14,584 nucleotides of DNA, taken from CAZOOA01 sp964581355 (lineage in GTDB: Bacteria; Bacillota; Dethiobacteria; DTU022; UBA8154). Position 1 is the stretch's first letter. Every line of letters starts with the position of its first letter. The stretch lies in the NCBI GenBank assembly GCA_964581355.1, contig CAZOOA010000067.1, positions 1 through 14,584 on the forward strand. Direction: 5' to 3'. Positions 14,458 through 14,584 of this stretch are shown here, in pieces. The notes beneath the pieces are model-generated. The model did not search any database. It was not told the DNA's origin and saw only the letters and a list, made by a program, of their open reading frames with translations. The position numbers and the translations under genes were made by a program.

Positions 14458-14486
14458 TTGCAGTAAACGTTACAATATTGTATACT
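14458..14486 (+). promoter_or_regulatory. Promoter with internal palindrome upstream of the RHH gene
   Basis: TTGCAG (14458-14463), 17 bases, TATACT (14481-14486). The perfect 12-bp palindrome TACAATATTGTA (14471-14482) fills the spacer next to and overlapping the -10 box, a place where antitoxin-type repressors commonly bind their own promoter. Confidence 0.5.
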
Positions 14487-14517
14487 AATATGTAACTACG
14501 AATGGGGAGTGATTAAG

Positions 14518-14584
14518 TTGTCCAGTGTAAACGTTCGAATAAATGAGCGAACTTATAAAGTAATAAATGAAATTGCCGGTCAGT
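14518..14584 (+). CDS. Ribbon-helix-helix (antitoxin-like) protein, N-terminal 22 residues, cut by window edge
   Basis: Begins MSSVNVRINERTYKVINEIA at TTG 14518, behind GGGGAGTGA with 5 bases spacing. A short beta strand of alternating residues (VNVRIN) followed by an amphipathic helix (ERTYKVINEIAGQ) is the usual opening of MetJ/Arc-type antitoxins and small repressors. Only 22 codons are visible, so any toxin partner lies beyond the right edge. It sits just outside the tRNA-Ser remnant, on the side expected to be inside an integrated element. A stand-alone RHH regulator is the alternative. Confidence 0.55.
   Translation, partial: MSSVNVRINERTYKVINEIAGQ

Noticed and set aside
14358..14470. 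Complete tRNA gene on the minus strand
   Set aside because: Upstream of the T-arm there is no anticodon stem, D-arm or matching AGAGAGA acceptor strand; only the 3' 29 bases are present.

Overview
The window looks like a Gram-positive, Firmicutes-type chromosome, probably a clostridial or Peptococcaceae-like anaerobe. This rests on strong AGGAGG-type ribosome binding sites, frequent TTG and GTG starts set by those sites, AT-rich intergenic regions with TATAAT-like boxes, a SpoIIE/RsbU-type phosphatase and an IS1634-like transposase remnant. The genus cannot be fixed from the sequence alone. There is an assembly gap of 100 N at 2561-2660.

Layout. (1) Positions 1-4166, minus strand: the first three genes of a BREX type 3-like phage defence operon, in the order brxF-like, brxC-like (split by the gap), pglXI-like DNA methyltransferase (cut by the left edge). 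The genes overlap or nearly touch, so they form one transcription unit. The remaining expected genes (brxHII, pglZ, brxA) would lie beyond position 1. (2) Positions 4167-5044: mostly non-coding, with a REP-like hairpin repeat and a 45-residue basic protein gene with a strong ribosome binding site. (3) Positions 5045-6238, minus strand: a shortened DNA polymerase III alpha-like protein that lacks the PHP domain and has lost its catalytic aspartates. (4) Positions 6745-10008, plus strand: a 1087-residue hybrid sensor kinase (PAS x3, HisKA, HATPase, REC, REC, Hpt) carrying a complete phosphorelay. (5) Positions 10079-11185, minus strand: a WYL-domain transcription regulator, convergent with the kinase. 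(6) Positions 11186-11658: a regulatory region with a seven-unit TTTG repeat, a possible 51-residue ORF and operator-like palindromes. (7) Positions 11659-13677, plus strand: a PAS-PAS-PAS-SpoIIE serine phosphatase of RsbU type. (8) Positions 13678-14584: mobile-element debris (transposase N-terminal fragment, 20-bp palindrome, terminator-like hairpin), a 29-nt tRNA-Ser 3' end that looks like an attachment site, and the start of a ribbon-helix-helix (antitoxin-like) gene running off the right edge.

How it fits together. The left third is defence. The middle and right hold stand-alone signalling proteins (a kinase with its own Hpt, a WYL regulator, a serine phosphatase) with no visible partner genes, and the right end looks like the boundary of an integrated element. 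The least ordinary items are the catalytically dead DnaE-like protein, the BrxF-like protein with a decayed P-loop, and the tRNA-Ser remnant next to an antitoxin-like gene. I see no CRISPR array, no rRNA and no complete tRNA.
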